Below, piece by piece: positions 1 through 9,893 of a stretch of DNA of 64,000 nucleotides. Position numbers and translations under genes: made by a program. Within the stretch, counting starts at the first letter, position 1, and every line of letters begins with the position of its first letter. The notes under the pieces were generated by a model. The model made no database searches, was not told the origin of the DNA, and saw nothing but the letters and a program-made list of their open reading frames with translations. Source of the DNA: Micromonospora_G sp044901685 (GTDB taxonomy: Bacteria > Actinomycetota > Actinomycetes > Mycobacteriales > Micromonosporaceae); the NCBI RefSeq assembly GCF_044901685.1, contig NZ_JBJDPS010000005.1, positions 310,001-374,000 of the forward strand, in the 5' to 3' direction.

Positions 1-1258
1 GGGACCGGGCGGCGGTGGCGACCGCCGCCGTCCAGGGGGCCGGGAGTGCCGCGCCGGCCTGGTCCGCGATCGCCCGTACGGCCAGCCCGACGGCGGCCCG
101 CTGGGCGGCGGTCGGATCGGGCAGCGAGGTCACCCCGACCGGGCTCCGCTCCGCCGAGCCGTCCCGCCCGGCGCCGTCCTCGTCCGGGCCGGGCAGGTGC
201 AGCCGGCGCAGCGGATCGGGGCGCAGCTTGCGCCAGCCCCGTACGACCGGCCAGCCGGTTGCCGCGGAGGCCCGGTGCGCGTACGCCGACCGGGTCGCCT
301 CGGTCACCGCCGGCACCCCGGCCGAGCCGGCGAGTGCCTCGGTCAGCCGCCGGACGGTACGCCGGTCGACGTCGTTCTCGCTCGCCGGTGGGCCGGTCAG
401 CTCGGCCAGTTCGGCGACGACCACGTCCACGTCGGCGGAGAGCCGGGCCAGGGCAGCCTGCCGCTCGCTGACGGTACGTTCGAGCGTGGTCCGCAACTCC
501 GCGATGCCGGCCTGGTTGAGCGTCGAGGTGGCCAACACCGGCACCTGGTCGAGTTGGTCGTCGGCGAGGATCCGGCGCAGGTCACCGACGACCCGGGGCA
601 CCTCGGCCGGTGGCAACCGGTCGGACTGGTTCAGCACCACCACGGTGATGTCCTGGTGCCGGCGGAACTCGCGCAGGTAGCTCGCGTGCACCACCCGGTC
701 GGCGTACTTCTGTGGGTCGACCACCCAGACGACCAGGTCGACCAGGCCGAGCAGCCGGTCCACCTCCGACCGGTGCGAGCGTTGCACGGAGTCGAAGTCG
801 GGCAGGTCGAGCAGGACCAGCCCGTGCAGGGCGAGTTCGTCGTCGCCGTCCAGCGCGCTCTCCCGGACGAACCGGTGGCGGGGCAGCACCCCGACCCAGT
901 CGAGCAGCTTGGCGGCCTCGGCCAGCGGTCCCCAGACGCAGGCGTGGGTGACGCCGGTGGTCGGTCGGCGTACCCCGACCGGTGACATCTCCCACCGGGC
1001 CAGCGCGTTGAACAGGCTCGACTTGCCGCTGCCGGTGGCGCCGGCGAGGGCGACCACGGTGTGGTCCCGGGAGAGCGCGAGCCGGGCCTCGGCCCGTTCG
1101 ACCAGGGTGTGCGTGGCGCCGAGCCGGTCCTCGGGCAGCAGCCCGTCCACCGCGCGACGGAACCGTTCCACCGCCTCCAGCCGGTTCAGCAGCCGGTCGG
1201 CGTCGACCAGGCGGCCACCGCGCAGCACGTCGCGTACCTTTCCGGCGAGGTTGCTCAC
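1..1258 (-). CDS. GTPase, dynamin/YfjP-like (partial, C-terminus outside window)
   Basis: About 419 N-terminal residues are visible, reading leftward off the window edge. The GTG start at 1258 overlaps the stop of the upstream GTPase gene in a 4-bp GTGA, so the two are translationally coupled. The protein carries a P-loop GATGSGKS at residues about 73-80, a G3-like DLPDFDS and a G4-like NQSD, so it should bind and hydrolyse GTP. No membrane segment is visible in the part present. Paired P-loop GTPases of this kind are common in actinobacteria and are often labelled dynamin family or 50S ribosome-binding GTPase. Their substrate and cellular role are not settled. The family call is secure; the function is not. 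Confidence 0.8.
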   Translation of the reverse strand, partial: MSNLAGKVRDVLRGGRLVDADRLLNRLEAVERFRRAVDGLLPEDRLGATHTLVERAEARLALSRDHTVVALAGATGSGKSSLFNALARWEMSPVGVRRPTTGVTHACVWGPLAEAAKLLDWVGVLPRHRFVRESALDGDDELALHGLVLLDLPDFDSVQRSHRSEVDRLLGLVDLVVWVVDPQKYADRVVHASYLREFRRHQDITVVVLNQSDRLPPAEVPRVVGDLRRILADDQLDQVPVLATSTLNQAGIAELRTTLERTVSERQAALARLSADVDVVVAELAELTGPPASENDVDRRTVRRLTEALAGSAGVPAVTEATRSAYAHRASAATGWPVVRGWRKLRPDPLRRLHLPGPDEDGAGRDGSAERSPVGVTSLPDPTAAQRAAVGLAVRAIADQAGAALPAPWTAAVATAARS

Positions 1259-3138
1259 CACGCGCCCTCCGGGGCTGTCGGTTTGCCGTCGGTGGTGAGG
1301 GCGGTGGCGGCGCGGGCCCGCTCGACCGCGTGCCCGGCCAGGCGCAGCCGGCCGCCGGGCTCGGCGCCGACCTCGACCGAGGCGAGCCGGTCCAGGTAGC
1401 GCGCCAGCTCCTCGTCGAGCAGCCGGTCGACCAGGGTCAGCAGGTCCTGCCGCGCGCGGCTGGCGAGGGTACGGATCGCCTGGTCGCCGAAGATCGCTTC
1501 GAGCACCTTCTGGGCGGCCACGGTGGTGCCACCGGCGGTCGCCACCTCCAGCCCGGTCGGGATGAAGGCGGTGGAGGCGAAGACCGTCACCATCACCGCC
1601 AGCCCCATGGCGTTGACCGCGTACGCCGCCGTCCGGGCCACGAACCGTTTGCCGCCGGCCTCGGAGCGGACCAGCTCGAGAACGCCCCGCTGCCAGTCCC
1701 GGATCAGGCGCTCGGCACGTTCGGTGAGGTCGGCGCCGGGGCGGCCGAGTTCCGGGGTGAGTAGCGCCGCCCCGGACGGGTGGGTCTGCCAACCGAGGTA
1801 CGCGGTCTCGGCCGCCTCCGCCGCCACCCCACGCAGCAGGTTGACCAGTTGCGACTCGATCGCGCTCTGGAGCTGCCGGCCGGGTGCCGGTCGCCCGGTA
1901 ACCGCCGCCACGACCCGGTCACGCAACCGTCCGACCCGGGCCTCCAGGGTGCGGAACAGTTCGCCGGTGCCGACGAACTCCTGCCACCGGTTGAGCACCT
2001 CGCCCCGGAGCAGCCGCCCGTCCCGGAGGCCGTGCTCGACCGTACGCCGCCCGCCCCGGTACGCCGCGCGAGCGCGTTCGCCGAGGTCGTCGGCGGTGGC
2101 CGCCTGGTCGTCGGCGGCCGAGGCCAGGCTGTCGACCGCGGACCGCAGGGCGGTCAGTGCGCCGTCGAGGGTCTGGCGGACCACCGCGTCGCGGGCGTCC
2201 GCGTCGGCGGCGAGCCGACCGAACCAGGTACGCAGCGGCTCCGTGTACCGCTCCGGCAGCAGGCCCTGCCCGTCCACCGGTGTCTCGGGGAGCACGAACA
2301 GCGGCGCGGCGCCGAGGTCCTGCGCGGCGAGCATCTCGGCGAGGTGGTCGGCGATCTCGTCGGCGGCCTCGAACGGCACCCGGTCCAGGACCAGGGCGAT
2401 CACCGTGCCGCGCTGGCGCGCGGTGCGGAGCAGTTCCCACGGGACCGCGTCGGCGTAGCGGGCGGCGGTCGTGACGAAGAGCCAGAGGTCGGCCGCGGCG
2501 AGAAGCTGCGCGGCGAGGGCCCGGTTCGCGTCGACCACGGAGTCGATGTCCGGTGCGTCGAGGAACGCCAGACCGGCCGCGAGGGCCGGGGCGGCGATCA
2601 GTTGCAGGGTCCCCGGGTCGTCGCCGGCCTCGCTGGTCCGTGTCAGGCCGGGCAGCAGGTCACCCTGCCGGAACCAGGCCAGGTCGCTCGGGTGGCAGAC
2701 CAGCACCGGCGCCCGGGTGGTCGGCCGGAGCACCCCGGTCGCGCTCACCCTCGCCTGGACCAGGCTGTTGACCAAAGTCGACTTGCCGGCTCCGGTGGAG
2801 CCGCCGACCACCACGAGCAGCGGGGCGTCGAGCCGGGCGAGCCGGGGCAGCAGGTAGTCGTCAAGCTGGGCGGAGACCATGCCGCCGATCCGCCTGGCCT
2901 CGTCGGCCGAGGGGAGAACCAACGGGTACGCGCTCGCGGCGATCGCCGCGCGTAACTCCAGCAGGGCCGCGCGTAGATCCGGTCGGCTGCCGCCGCTCGG
3001 GCCGACCGGGGAGTAACCCGGCCCGATCGGGTCTGGCCCACCAGGTGGGACATAAGAGGAAGATTCGGAAATTGCGGGAGGTTTCGCCGCGACGGCGGGC
3101 GCGCTGGGACCGCTGGCGGGATCGCCGTGCGTCGTCAC
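1255..3138 (-). CDS. GTPase, dynamin/YfjP-like, first gene of the pair
   Basis: Encodes about 627 residues. An upstream TTG would give a longer product, but I chose GTG 3138. The extra N-terminal residues look non-coding, would run through the divergent dnaK promoter, and AGGCAGG lies about 10 nt before this GTG. The P-loop GGSTGAGKST is at residues about 112-121, followed by a G3-like DAPDID. A canonical NKxD is not obvious (LDRV occurs at the expected place). A Pro/Ser-rich first 50 residues precede the GTPase domain. A hydrophobic stretch near residue 540 (GLAVMVTVFAS) may associate with membrane. It runs divergently from dnaK with about 200 bp between the starts, and its stop overlaps the start of the second GTPase. 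GTPase identity is clear; the process it serves is unknown. Confidence 0.8.
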   Translation of the reverse strand: MTTHGDPASGPSAPAVAAKPPAISESSSYVPPGGPDPIGPGYSPVGPSGGSRPDLRAALLELRAAIAASAYPLVLPSADEARRIGGMVSAQLDDYLLPRLARLDAPLLVVVGGSTGAGKSTLVNSLVQARVSATGVLRPTTRAPVLVCHPSDLAWFRQGDLLPGLTRTSEAGDDPGTLQLIAAPALAAGLAFLDAPDIDSVVDANRALAAQLLAAADLWLFVTTAARYADAVPWELLRTARQRGTVIALVLDRVPFEAADEIADHLAEMLAAQDLGAAPLFVLPETPVDGQGLLPERYTEPLRTWFGRLAADADARDAVVRQTLDGALTALRSAVDSLASAADDQAATADDLGERARAAYRGGRRTVEHGLRDGRLLRGEVLNRWQEFVGTGELFRTLEARVGRLRDRVVAAVTGRPAPGRQLQSAIESQLVNLLRGVAAEAAETAYLGWQTHPSGAALLTPELGRPGADLTERAERLIRDWQRGVLELVRSEAGGKRFVARTAAYAVNAMGLAVMVTVFASTAFIPTGLEVATAGGTTVAAQKVLEAIFGDQAIRTLASRARQDLLTLVDRLLDEELARYLDRLASVEVGAEPGGRLRLAGHAVERARAATALTTDGKPTAPEGAW

Positions 3139-3221
3139 GGGTAAAGCCTGCCTGATGCATGCAAGCCAGACAACAGCCCCCCACCCGCCCGGCGGGGTTG
3201 GCGGGGTTGCGCGGGTGTGAC

Positions 3222-3261
3222 TCAAGTCCGACTTGACGGCTGCGGTGATCGTGGCACTATT
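3222..3261 (+). promoter_or_regulatory. dnaK promoter region with upstream inverted repeat
   Basis: TTGACG at 3233-3238 followed 16-17 nt later by CACTAT/ACTATT (3255-3261) is a plausible sigma-70-type promoter for dnaK. The -35 box lies inside a perfect 6-bp inverted repeat TCAAGT-CCG-ACTTGA (3222-3236). This repeat resembles HAIR half-sites arranged the opposite way round, so it may be an extra regulator contact. The HspR site at 3260-3278 starts at the end of the -10, where a bound repressor would block initiation. Confidence 0.55.
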
Positions 3262-3278
3262 GAGTCCGGTCCACTCAA
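3260..3278 (+). promoter_or_regulatory. HAIR operator (HspR binding site) of dnaK operon
   Basis: TTGAGT-N7-ACTCAA, 64 nt before the dnaK start. The known HspR-associated inverted repeat is CTTGAGT-N7-ACTCAAG. Twelve of 14 conserved bases match; only the outermost C and G are replaced. The operon it precedes ends with hspR itself, so this is the expected autoregulatory site. Confidence 0.85.
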
Positions 3279-3342
3279 CTTGCGGTGGGTGCGCTGCGGG
3301 CGGTGCCCGTCACCTGCCTAGTAACGAAGCGAGGAAGCGAAC

Positions 3343-5235
<1,893 letters not shown>

Positions 5236-5291
5236 TTCGTCGCCACCACTCCGGCCCGGTCGCCCTCGGGCGGCCGGACCGGGGCGACCGG

Positions 5292-5314
5292 CCCCGAACC
5301 CGTCCGGTTCGGGG
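5292..5314 (+). terminator. Hairpin between dnaK and grpE
   Basis: CCCCGAACC-N5-GGTTCGGGG forms a perfect 9-bp stem in the 163-bp dnaK-grpE gap, without a T-run. I infer it could attenuate read-through or stabilise the dnaK message, giving more DnaK than GrpE. It is unlikely to be a full stop, because grpE, dnaJ and hspR normally share this transcript. Confidence 0.45.
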
Positions 5315-5398
5315 TGGTCGCGTGGCCGGACAGCGCAGGGGAACCGGCCGGCGGGGTCCCGTGGACCGTAGCCCGGCCGAGCGGAGCGAGGAGAAGCC

Positions 5399-6289
5399 AT
5401 GACGGAGAAGCCACAAGCCGCCGACCCGGAGACCACCGGGGCGGCGCCGGGTGGCTCCGGCCCGGATGGGGTGCAGGCCGGCGAGCGGGTCGTCATCCGG
5501 GACAATCGGAAGATCACCCGGCCGGACGGCGACCCGGCGGGCGCTGCGGCCGAGAGCGACGCTGCGGTCAAGAGCGACGCGGTCGAGAGCGATGCCGACG
5601 AGCCGGTGGATGCCGGCAAGTCGACCGCCGAGGCCGAGCCGGGCGACCCGGACGACGCCGAGCCGGCGGGCGAGTCGGACCGGTCGGACACCCCGATCCT
5701 GGACGAGCTGGTGGAGGAGGCCGAGGTCGAGGTCGAACTCGCCGACGGCAAGGCTCGCGGGCCCAAGCTCGACCAGCCGGCCGGGCCCGAGGGTGCGGTG
5801 GTGGACGCACCGGCCAAGCCGGTCAGCGGCGCACCGGGTGAGGTCGGCACGTTCGGCGCCGAGCTGGAGGCGCTCCGCGCCGACCTCGACGAGCGGACCA
5901 AGGACCTCCAGCGGGTGTCGGCGGAGTACGCCAACTACCGCAAGCGGGTCGACCGGGACCGGGGGGTGGCGGCCGAACAGACCATGGGTTCGGTGCTGAC
6001 GGCGCTGCTGCCGGTACTCGACGATCTCGACCGGGCACGCGAGCACGGCGACCTGGTCGGGCCCTTCGGCAGCGTCGCCGAACAGCTCAACGCCGTGTTG
6101 ACCAGGTTCGGCCTGACCGCCTTCGGGGAGAAGGGCGACCCGTTCGACCCGACCCGGCACGAGGCCGTGGCGCACCAGACGTCGGCCGAGGTCACCGAGC
6201 CGACCTGCGTCGAGGTGATGCGTCGGGGTTACCAGCTCGGGGAACGGCTGTTGCGGCCCGCACTGGTGGCCGTCGCCGACCCGGAGTAG
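5399..6289 (+). CDS. grpE: Nucleotide exchange factor GrpE
   Basis: 296 residues, clearly longer than the usual 180-220. The GrpE domain proper occupies roughly the C-terminal 150 residues: a coiled coil (ELEALRADLDERTKDLQRVS), then YANYRKRV, then the beta-rich head ending DPTRHEAVAHQ and RRGYQLGERLLRPALV. The first ~140 residues are acidic and low in complexity (Asp, Glu, Ala, Pro), probably disordered. It exchanges nucleotide on DnaK. GAGGAG six bases before the ATG supports this start. Second gene of the HspR operon. Confidence 0.96.
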   Translation: MTEKPQAADPETTGAAPGGSGPDGVQAGERVVIRDNRKITRPDGDPAGAAAESDAAVKSDAVESDADEPVDAGKSTAEAEPGDPDDAEPAGESDRSDTPILDELVEEAEVEVELADGKARGPKLDQPAGPEGAVVDAPAKPVSGAPGEVGTFGAELEALRADLDERTKDLQRVSAEYANYRKRVDRDRGVAAEQTMGSVLTALLPVLDDLDRAREHGDLVGPFGSVAEQLNAVLTRFGLTAFGEKGDPFDPTRHEAVAHQTSAEVTEPTCVEVMRRGYQLGERLLRPALVAVADPE

Positions 6290-6382
6290 TCGAGTTCGAC
6301 TGTCATGATCGGGGCGTGCCGGGACCGCTGTGGCGGACGCGGTACGCCCTGATCACGGCAGCAGGAAGGGGGTGGACGACTG

Positions 6383-7582
6383 ATGAGTTCCAAGGACTGG
6401 CTGGAGAAGGACTTCTACGCCGTACTCGGTGTGGGCAAGTCCGCCTCCTCCGACGAGATCAAGAAGGTCTACCGGAAGCTGGCCCGGGAGTCGCACCCGG
6501 ACCACAACCCCGGTGACCCGCAGGCCGAGGAGCGGTTCAAGGCCGTTTCGGAGGCGTACCACGTCCTCTCCGACGAGCGTAAGCGCCGAGAGTACGACGA
6601 GATGCGCTCCCTGTTCGGCTCCGGCGCGTTCCGGCGCAACGCCCGTGCCGGTGGTCAGCCGGGACCGGGCGGCTACCCGTTCGACGTCTCCGACCTGTTC
6701 GGCAACGCCGCACAGGGGGCCGGTGCCGGCGACCGGCGGTTCGGCGGGGCCGGCTTCTCCGATCTGTTCAGCTCGATCTTCTCCGGCGGTGGTGGTGCCG
6801 GGACGGCGCAACGTCGCGGTCCGGCCCGTGGTCGTGACGTCGAGGCCGAGGTGGCGCTCGACTTCAACGACGCCGTACGCGGGGTCACCCTGCCGCTGAC
6901 GCTGCGCGCGCCGGGCGTCTGCGACACCTGCCACGGTGACGGTGCCAAGCCGGGCACCCAGCCGCGTGCCTGCCCGCAGTGCCACGGCGCCGGGGTGGTG
7001 ACCCGCAACCAGGGCTCGTTCAGCTTCTCCGAGCCGTGCCGCGAGTGCCAGGGCGTCGGCACGGTGGTGGAGGAGAAGTGCCCGGAGTGCCAGGGCACCG
7101 GTGGGGTGACCAAGACCCGGACGCTCAACGTACGGTTCCCGGCCGGGGTCGGCGACGGCCAGCGGATCCGGCTCGCCGGTCGAGGTGAGCCGGGCGAGCG
7201 CGGCGGTTCCGCCGGCGACCTGTACGTGCTGGTCAAGGTCCGCGACGACGACCTTTTCGGGCGCAGTGGTGACGACCTCACCCTGACCGTGCCGATCACC
7301 TTCGCCGAGGCGGTGCTCGGGACCGACCTGAAACTGCCGACCCTGGACGGCGCGGTGACCCTCCGGGTGCCGCCCGGTACGCCCAACGGGCGGATCCTAC
7401 GGGCGCGCGGCAAGGGCGTGCTGCGGCGCGACGGACAGCAGGGTGACCTGCTGGTGACCGTCGAGGTGGCGGTGCCGTCGCAGCTCTCCACCGAGGCCCG
7501 CGAGGCACTCGAGTTGTTCGCCAAGCAGAGCCCGCCCGCCGGGCGGGAACATCTCGACGCCCGGGTGCGTCGGGATAGTTAG
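6383..7582 (+). CDS. dnaJ: Chaperone DnaJ (Hsp40), zinc-finger type
   Basis: 399 residues. J-domain at about 9-75 with the HPD triad (SHPDHNPG), then a Gly/Phe-rich region. Four CxxCxGxG-type zinc-binding repeats follow (CDTCHGDG, CPQCHGAG, CRECQGVG, CPECQGTG), then the C-terminal substrate-binding beta domains. It delivers substrates to DnaK and stimulates its ATPase. GGAAGGGGG about 8 nt before the ATG is the ribosome site. A 93-bp gap separates it from grpE, and hspR follows closely. This gene-order type corresponds to DnaJ1 of actinobacteria. Confidence 0.97.
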   Translation: MSSKDWLEKDFYAVLGVGKSASSDEIKKVYRKLARESHPDHNPGDPQAEERFKAVSEAYHVLSDERKRREYDEMRSLFGSGAFRRNARAGGQPGPGGYPFDVSDLFGNAAQGAGAGDRRFGGAGFSDLFSSIFSGGGGAGTAQRRGPARGRDVEAEVALDFNDAVRGVTLPLTLRAPGVCDTCHGDGAKPGTQPRACPQCHGAGVVTRNQGSFSFSEPCRECQGVGTVVEEKCPECQGTGGVTKTRTLNVRFPAGVGDGQRIRLAGRGEPGERGGSAGDLYVLVKVRDDDLFGRSGDDLTLTVPITFAEAVLGTDLKLPTLDGAVTLRVPPGTPNGRILRARGKGVLRRDGQQGDLLVTVEVAVPSQLSTEAREALELFAKQSPPAGREHLDARVRRDS

Positions 7583-7608
7583 TGGTGAGTGAGCGGAGGT
7601 GAGTGGCG

Positions 7609-8049
7609 ATGGCTGAAGAGATCATCATCTCGGTCGAGCAGTCGTCCGATGCCAAGGTGCTGATGATTTCGGTGGCGGCCCGGATGGCGGGGATGCACCC
7701 ACAGACCCTCCGCCAGTACGACCGGATGGGCCTGGTGCAGCCGGGACGGGCGGCCGGCGGCGGGCGCCGCTACAGCGCCCGCGACGTGGCCCTGTTGCGT
7801 GAGGTGCAGCGGCTCAGCCAGGACGACGGGGTCAACCTCGCCGGGATCAAGCGCATCATCGGCCTGGAGCAGCTCGTGGACGAGTTGCAGCAGCGGATGG
7901 CGCAGCTTGAGAACGAGCTGGAGCACGCGTACCGGCGGGTTGCCGAGTTGGAGACGGCCGCGGCCAGCGGTCCGTTCCCGCGCCGCGACCTGGTGCCGAC
8001 CAACCAGGTCTCGACCGCCCTGGTCGTGTGGCGCCCGCGTCGGTCCTGA
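7609..8049 (+). CDS. hspR: Heat-shock repressor HspR (MerR family)
   Basis: 146 residues. An N-terminal MerR-type winged helix includes HPQTLRQYDRMGLVQPGR. A coiled coil follows (EQLVDELQQRMAQLENELEHAYRRVAELE), then the conserved HspR tail ending STALVVWRPR. GGAGGT at 7595-7600 is 8 nt before ATG 7609 and only 2 nt before the alternative GTG 7603, so I chose the ATG. HspR represses the dnaK operon and clpB by binding HAIR sites; both sites are present in this window. Last gene of the operon, followed by a strong terminator. Confidence 0.96.
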   Translation: MAEEIIISVEQSSDAKVLMISVAARMAGMHPQTLRQYDRMGLVQPGRAAGGGRRYSARDVALLREVQRLSQDDGVNLAGIKRIIGLEQLVDELQQRMAQLENELEHAYRRVAELETAAASGPFPRRDLVPTNQVSTALVVWRPRRS

Positions 8050-8115
8050 CCTGCGGCTGTGAGCCGTTCCGGACCTCCGGCTGTGAGCCGTCCCCGACCT
8101 GCTCTCGAAGAGCTG

Positions 8116-8151
8116 AACGCCCCGCATTCCCGCCCGGGAGCGCGGGGCGTT
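8116..8151 (+). terminator. Terminator of dnaK-grpE-dnaJ-hspR operon
   Basis: AACGCCCCGC and GCGGGGCGTT form a perfect 10-bp stem with a 16-nt loop, 67 nt after the hspR stop. No long T-run follows, which is usual in high-GC actinobacteria. Confidence 0.75.
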
Positions 8152-8170
8152 GGCCTAGTTTGGGGGTGCC

Positions 8171-8209
8171 GGTCCGGGCCGGGCTCCACGGGGGGTCCCG
8201 GCCCGGACC
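8171..8209 (+). terminator. Second strong hairpin after hspR
   Basis: GGTCCGGGCCGGG pairs perfectly with CCCGGCCCGGACC over 13 bp with a 13-nt loop, 20 nt beyond the first hairpin. The tandem arrangement insulates the lipoprotein gene that follows from heat-shock transcription. Confidence 0.65.
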
Positions 8210-8244
8210 GCATCGGCCTTAACCGGTCGTCCGGCGTTCCGTAC

Positions 8245-8250
8245 TAGGGT
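8245..8250 (+). promoter_or_regulatory. -10 element for a probable leaderless transcript
   Basis: TAGGGT fits TAnnnT and ends 6 nt before GTG 8257, where no Shine-Dalgarno is visible. Transcription would start at or next to the start codon. Confidence 0.5.
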
Positions 8251-8256
8251 CCATGC

Positions 8257-9264
8257 GTGATCTTGCGATTCGGCGCCCCGGCTCAGGTCCGGGTGGTCGC
8301 CGTCCTGGTCGGCGTACTGCTGGCGGTGCTCTCGCTGACGGGCTGCGGTGGTCGAGGCGGAGGCGAAGCCGCCGCCGGGTCGTCGACGCCCACGGGTACG
8401 CGGGGCGCTCCCAGCCCGATCCCGGAGCCCGACGCGGGGCTGGGACGGGCCCCCGCCGGGGCGAGCGCCTCCGCCACCGGGTCGGCCGGGTGCCGGCCCG
8501 CCAACGGTTGGGACTGCGCCTGGCAGGGCCGGTTCACCGCCGTGTCCGCGCTGGTAGATAAGAAGCCGGGCCAGCTCGGGGTGGAGGTTCGGGATCGCCG
8601 GACCGGCGCGGTGTTCCGGATCGGGGCGACCGATCACCGCTACTGGACCGGGTCGACCATCAAGCTGGCGATGATCACCACCGTGTTGGAGCGTGCCCGT
8701 TCCGGCCAGGTGACGCTCAGCGACGCCGATCGGCGCAACATCGCGGACATGCTGTCGTTCTCGTCGGACGACGCGGCCGACGAGATCTGGACGAAGTACG
8801 GCCGGGACGGCATGGTCGCGGGTTTCGGCAGCAAGTACGGGATGTCGAAGCTCGCCTTCGCCGGCTCCGCCCGCTACTGGGGGTTCATGAAGTGCACGCC
8901 GACCGACCTGGCGGCCCTGATGACGTACGCGTTGGGCAAGCTCGGCCCGGAGGACCGGTCGTACCTGGTGGGGGCGATGCGGCAGACCGATTCGATCCAG
9001 CACTGGGGCGTCTGGGCCGCCGGTGCGGCCCAGCGGCCGGGCAACAAGAACGGCTGGTCGGTCGAGCGGGACGGCGGCCGGGACCACTGGCTCACCAGCT
9101 CCGTCGGCTTCGCCGGACCGGACGAGCGTTACGTCGTGGCGATGATGTACGACATGCCGCCGGGAAAGGACTCCCTGAACCTCGGCGCGCAGACGCTGAG
9201 CGACATCGCGGCGCTGTTGTTCGGGGCGAAGACCCCGGCCCAGATCGTCGTACGTCCGAGCTGA
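8257..9264 (+). CDS. Lipoprotein with class A beta-lactamase-like fold
   Basis: 335 residues. Signal peptide with lipobox LTGC at about residue 29, then a Pro/Ser/Gly-rich spacer and a serine beta-lactamase-like domain. The nucleophile motif is STIK (SxxK). The SDN motif is SDD, and a KTG-like KNGW precedes the last strand. I do not see the Glu of the omega loop that true class A enzymes use for deacylation. It is therefore more likely a cell-wall-related serine hydrolase or penicillin-binding-like protein on the outer face of the membrane than a resistance enzyme. GTG 8257 is preferred because of the TAGGGT element just upstream. Monocistronic, converging with the gene at 9291. Confidence 0.75.
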   Translation: MILRFGAPAQVRVVAVLVGVLLAVLSLTGCGGRGGGEAAAGSSTPTGTRGAPSPIPEPDAGLGRAPAGASASATGSAGCRPANGWDCAWQGRFTAVSALVDKKPGQLGVEVRDRRTGAVFRIGATDHRYWTGSTIKLAMITTVLERARSGQVTLSDADRRNIADMLSFSSDDAADEIWTKYGRDGMVAGFGSKYGMSKLAFAGSARYWGFMKCTPTDLAALMTYALGKLGPEDRSYLVGAMRQTDSIQHWGVWAAGAAQRPGNKNGWSVERDGGRDHWLTSSVGFAGPDERYVVAMMYDMPPGKDSLNLGAQTLSDIAALLFGAKTPAQIVVRPS

Positions 9265-9290
9265 GCGCTCCTCGCCCGCCCGGCCCGCCG

Positions 9291-9722
9291 TCAGCCGAGG
9301 CGGCGGCCCTGACGGACCAGGCCGCCCTCGCACCAGTCGTGGTAGTTGAACAGCTCCGGCTTCGCCATCAGCACCCGGCTGTTGTGCGCCCAGATCATCA
9401 TCTGCTCGTCGCCCTGCTGCTCGGCCTGCTCGACGAGCTTGCGCAGGCGCCGCTTCGGGTGGGCCCGGAACTTCGTCCGGATCCCGTCGGCGGCGTAGAT
9501 GTAGAGGCAGTGCAGGGCGAACCGGCGGGCCGGGCAGGACCGGTCCATCGCGAGGTCGAACAGGGTGACGATGAGCCGGTCGCCGGAGACCAGCAGGTCC
9601 CAGTCCTGTGGCATGGACTGGAGCGGTACGGAGTCGGGCTGGTAGGCCCAGGCACGCAACTCGGCGGGAGATGGGTCCACCGGGTTGGAGAAGCCTTGGA
9701 ACGCGGTCTCTTGCACGCTCAC
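9291..9722 (-). CDS. Conserved actinobacterial protein of unknown function
   Basis: 143 residues from GTG 9722, with GGAAGG 8 nt upstream; a longer frame starts at 9755. No signal peptide or membrane segment. The sequence is well structured and coding-like: aromatic-rich (RAWAYQPDSVPLQSMPQDWD), with the helical basic segment AHPKRRLRKLVEQAEQ and C-terminal FNYHDWCEGG. I recall closely similar proteins in other actinobacteria but know no function. It converges with the lipoprotein gene, 26 bp away. Confidence 0.75.
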   Translation of the reverse strand: MSVQETAFQGFSNPVDPSPAELRAWAYQPDSVPLQSMPQDWDLLVSGDRLIVTLFDLAMDRSCPARRFALHCLYIYAADGIRTKFRAHPKRRLRKLVEQAEQQGDEQMMIWAHNSRVLMAKPELFNYHDWCEGGLVRQGRRLG

Positions 9723-9893
9723 CGGGCCGACCTTCCGCTCGCGAGCGCGAGCCACCTGAGCAGCCCGCGCACACCACTAACCTGCTGCGGCGACACGGTA
9801 GCGTGCCGCCGCCGATCTGGGGAAGAACCCTGACGTGCCATTTCACCGAGCCGTTACGCCAAAGGTACGGAGAGTCTGTCGTACCGGGGCGAT

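Noticed and set aside
3139..3225. Longer N-terminus of the GTPase from TTG 3225
   Set aside because: It would run into the dnaK promoter repeat and adds a Pro/Trp-rich stretch unlike the family; GTG 3138 is better placed.
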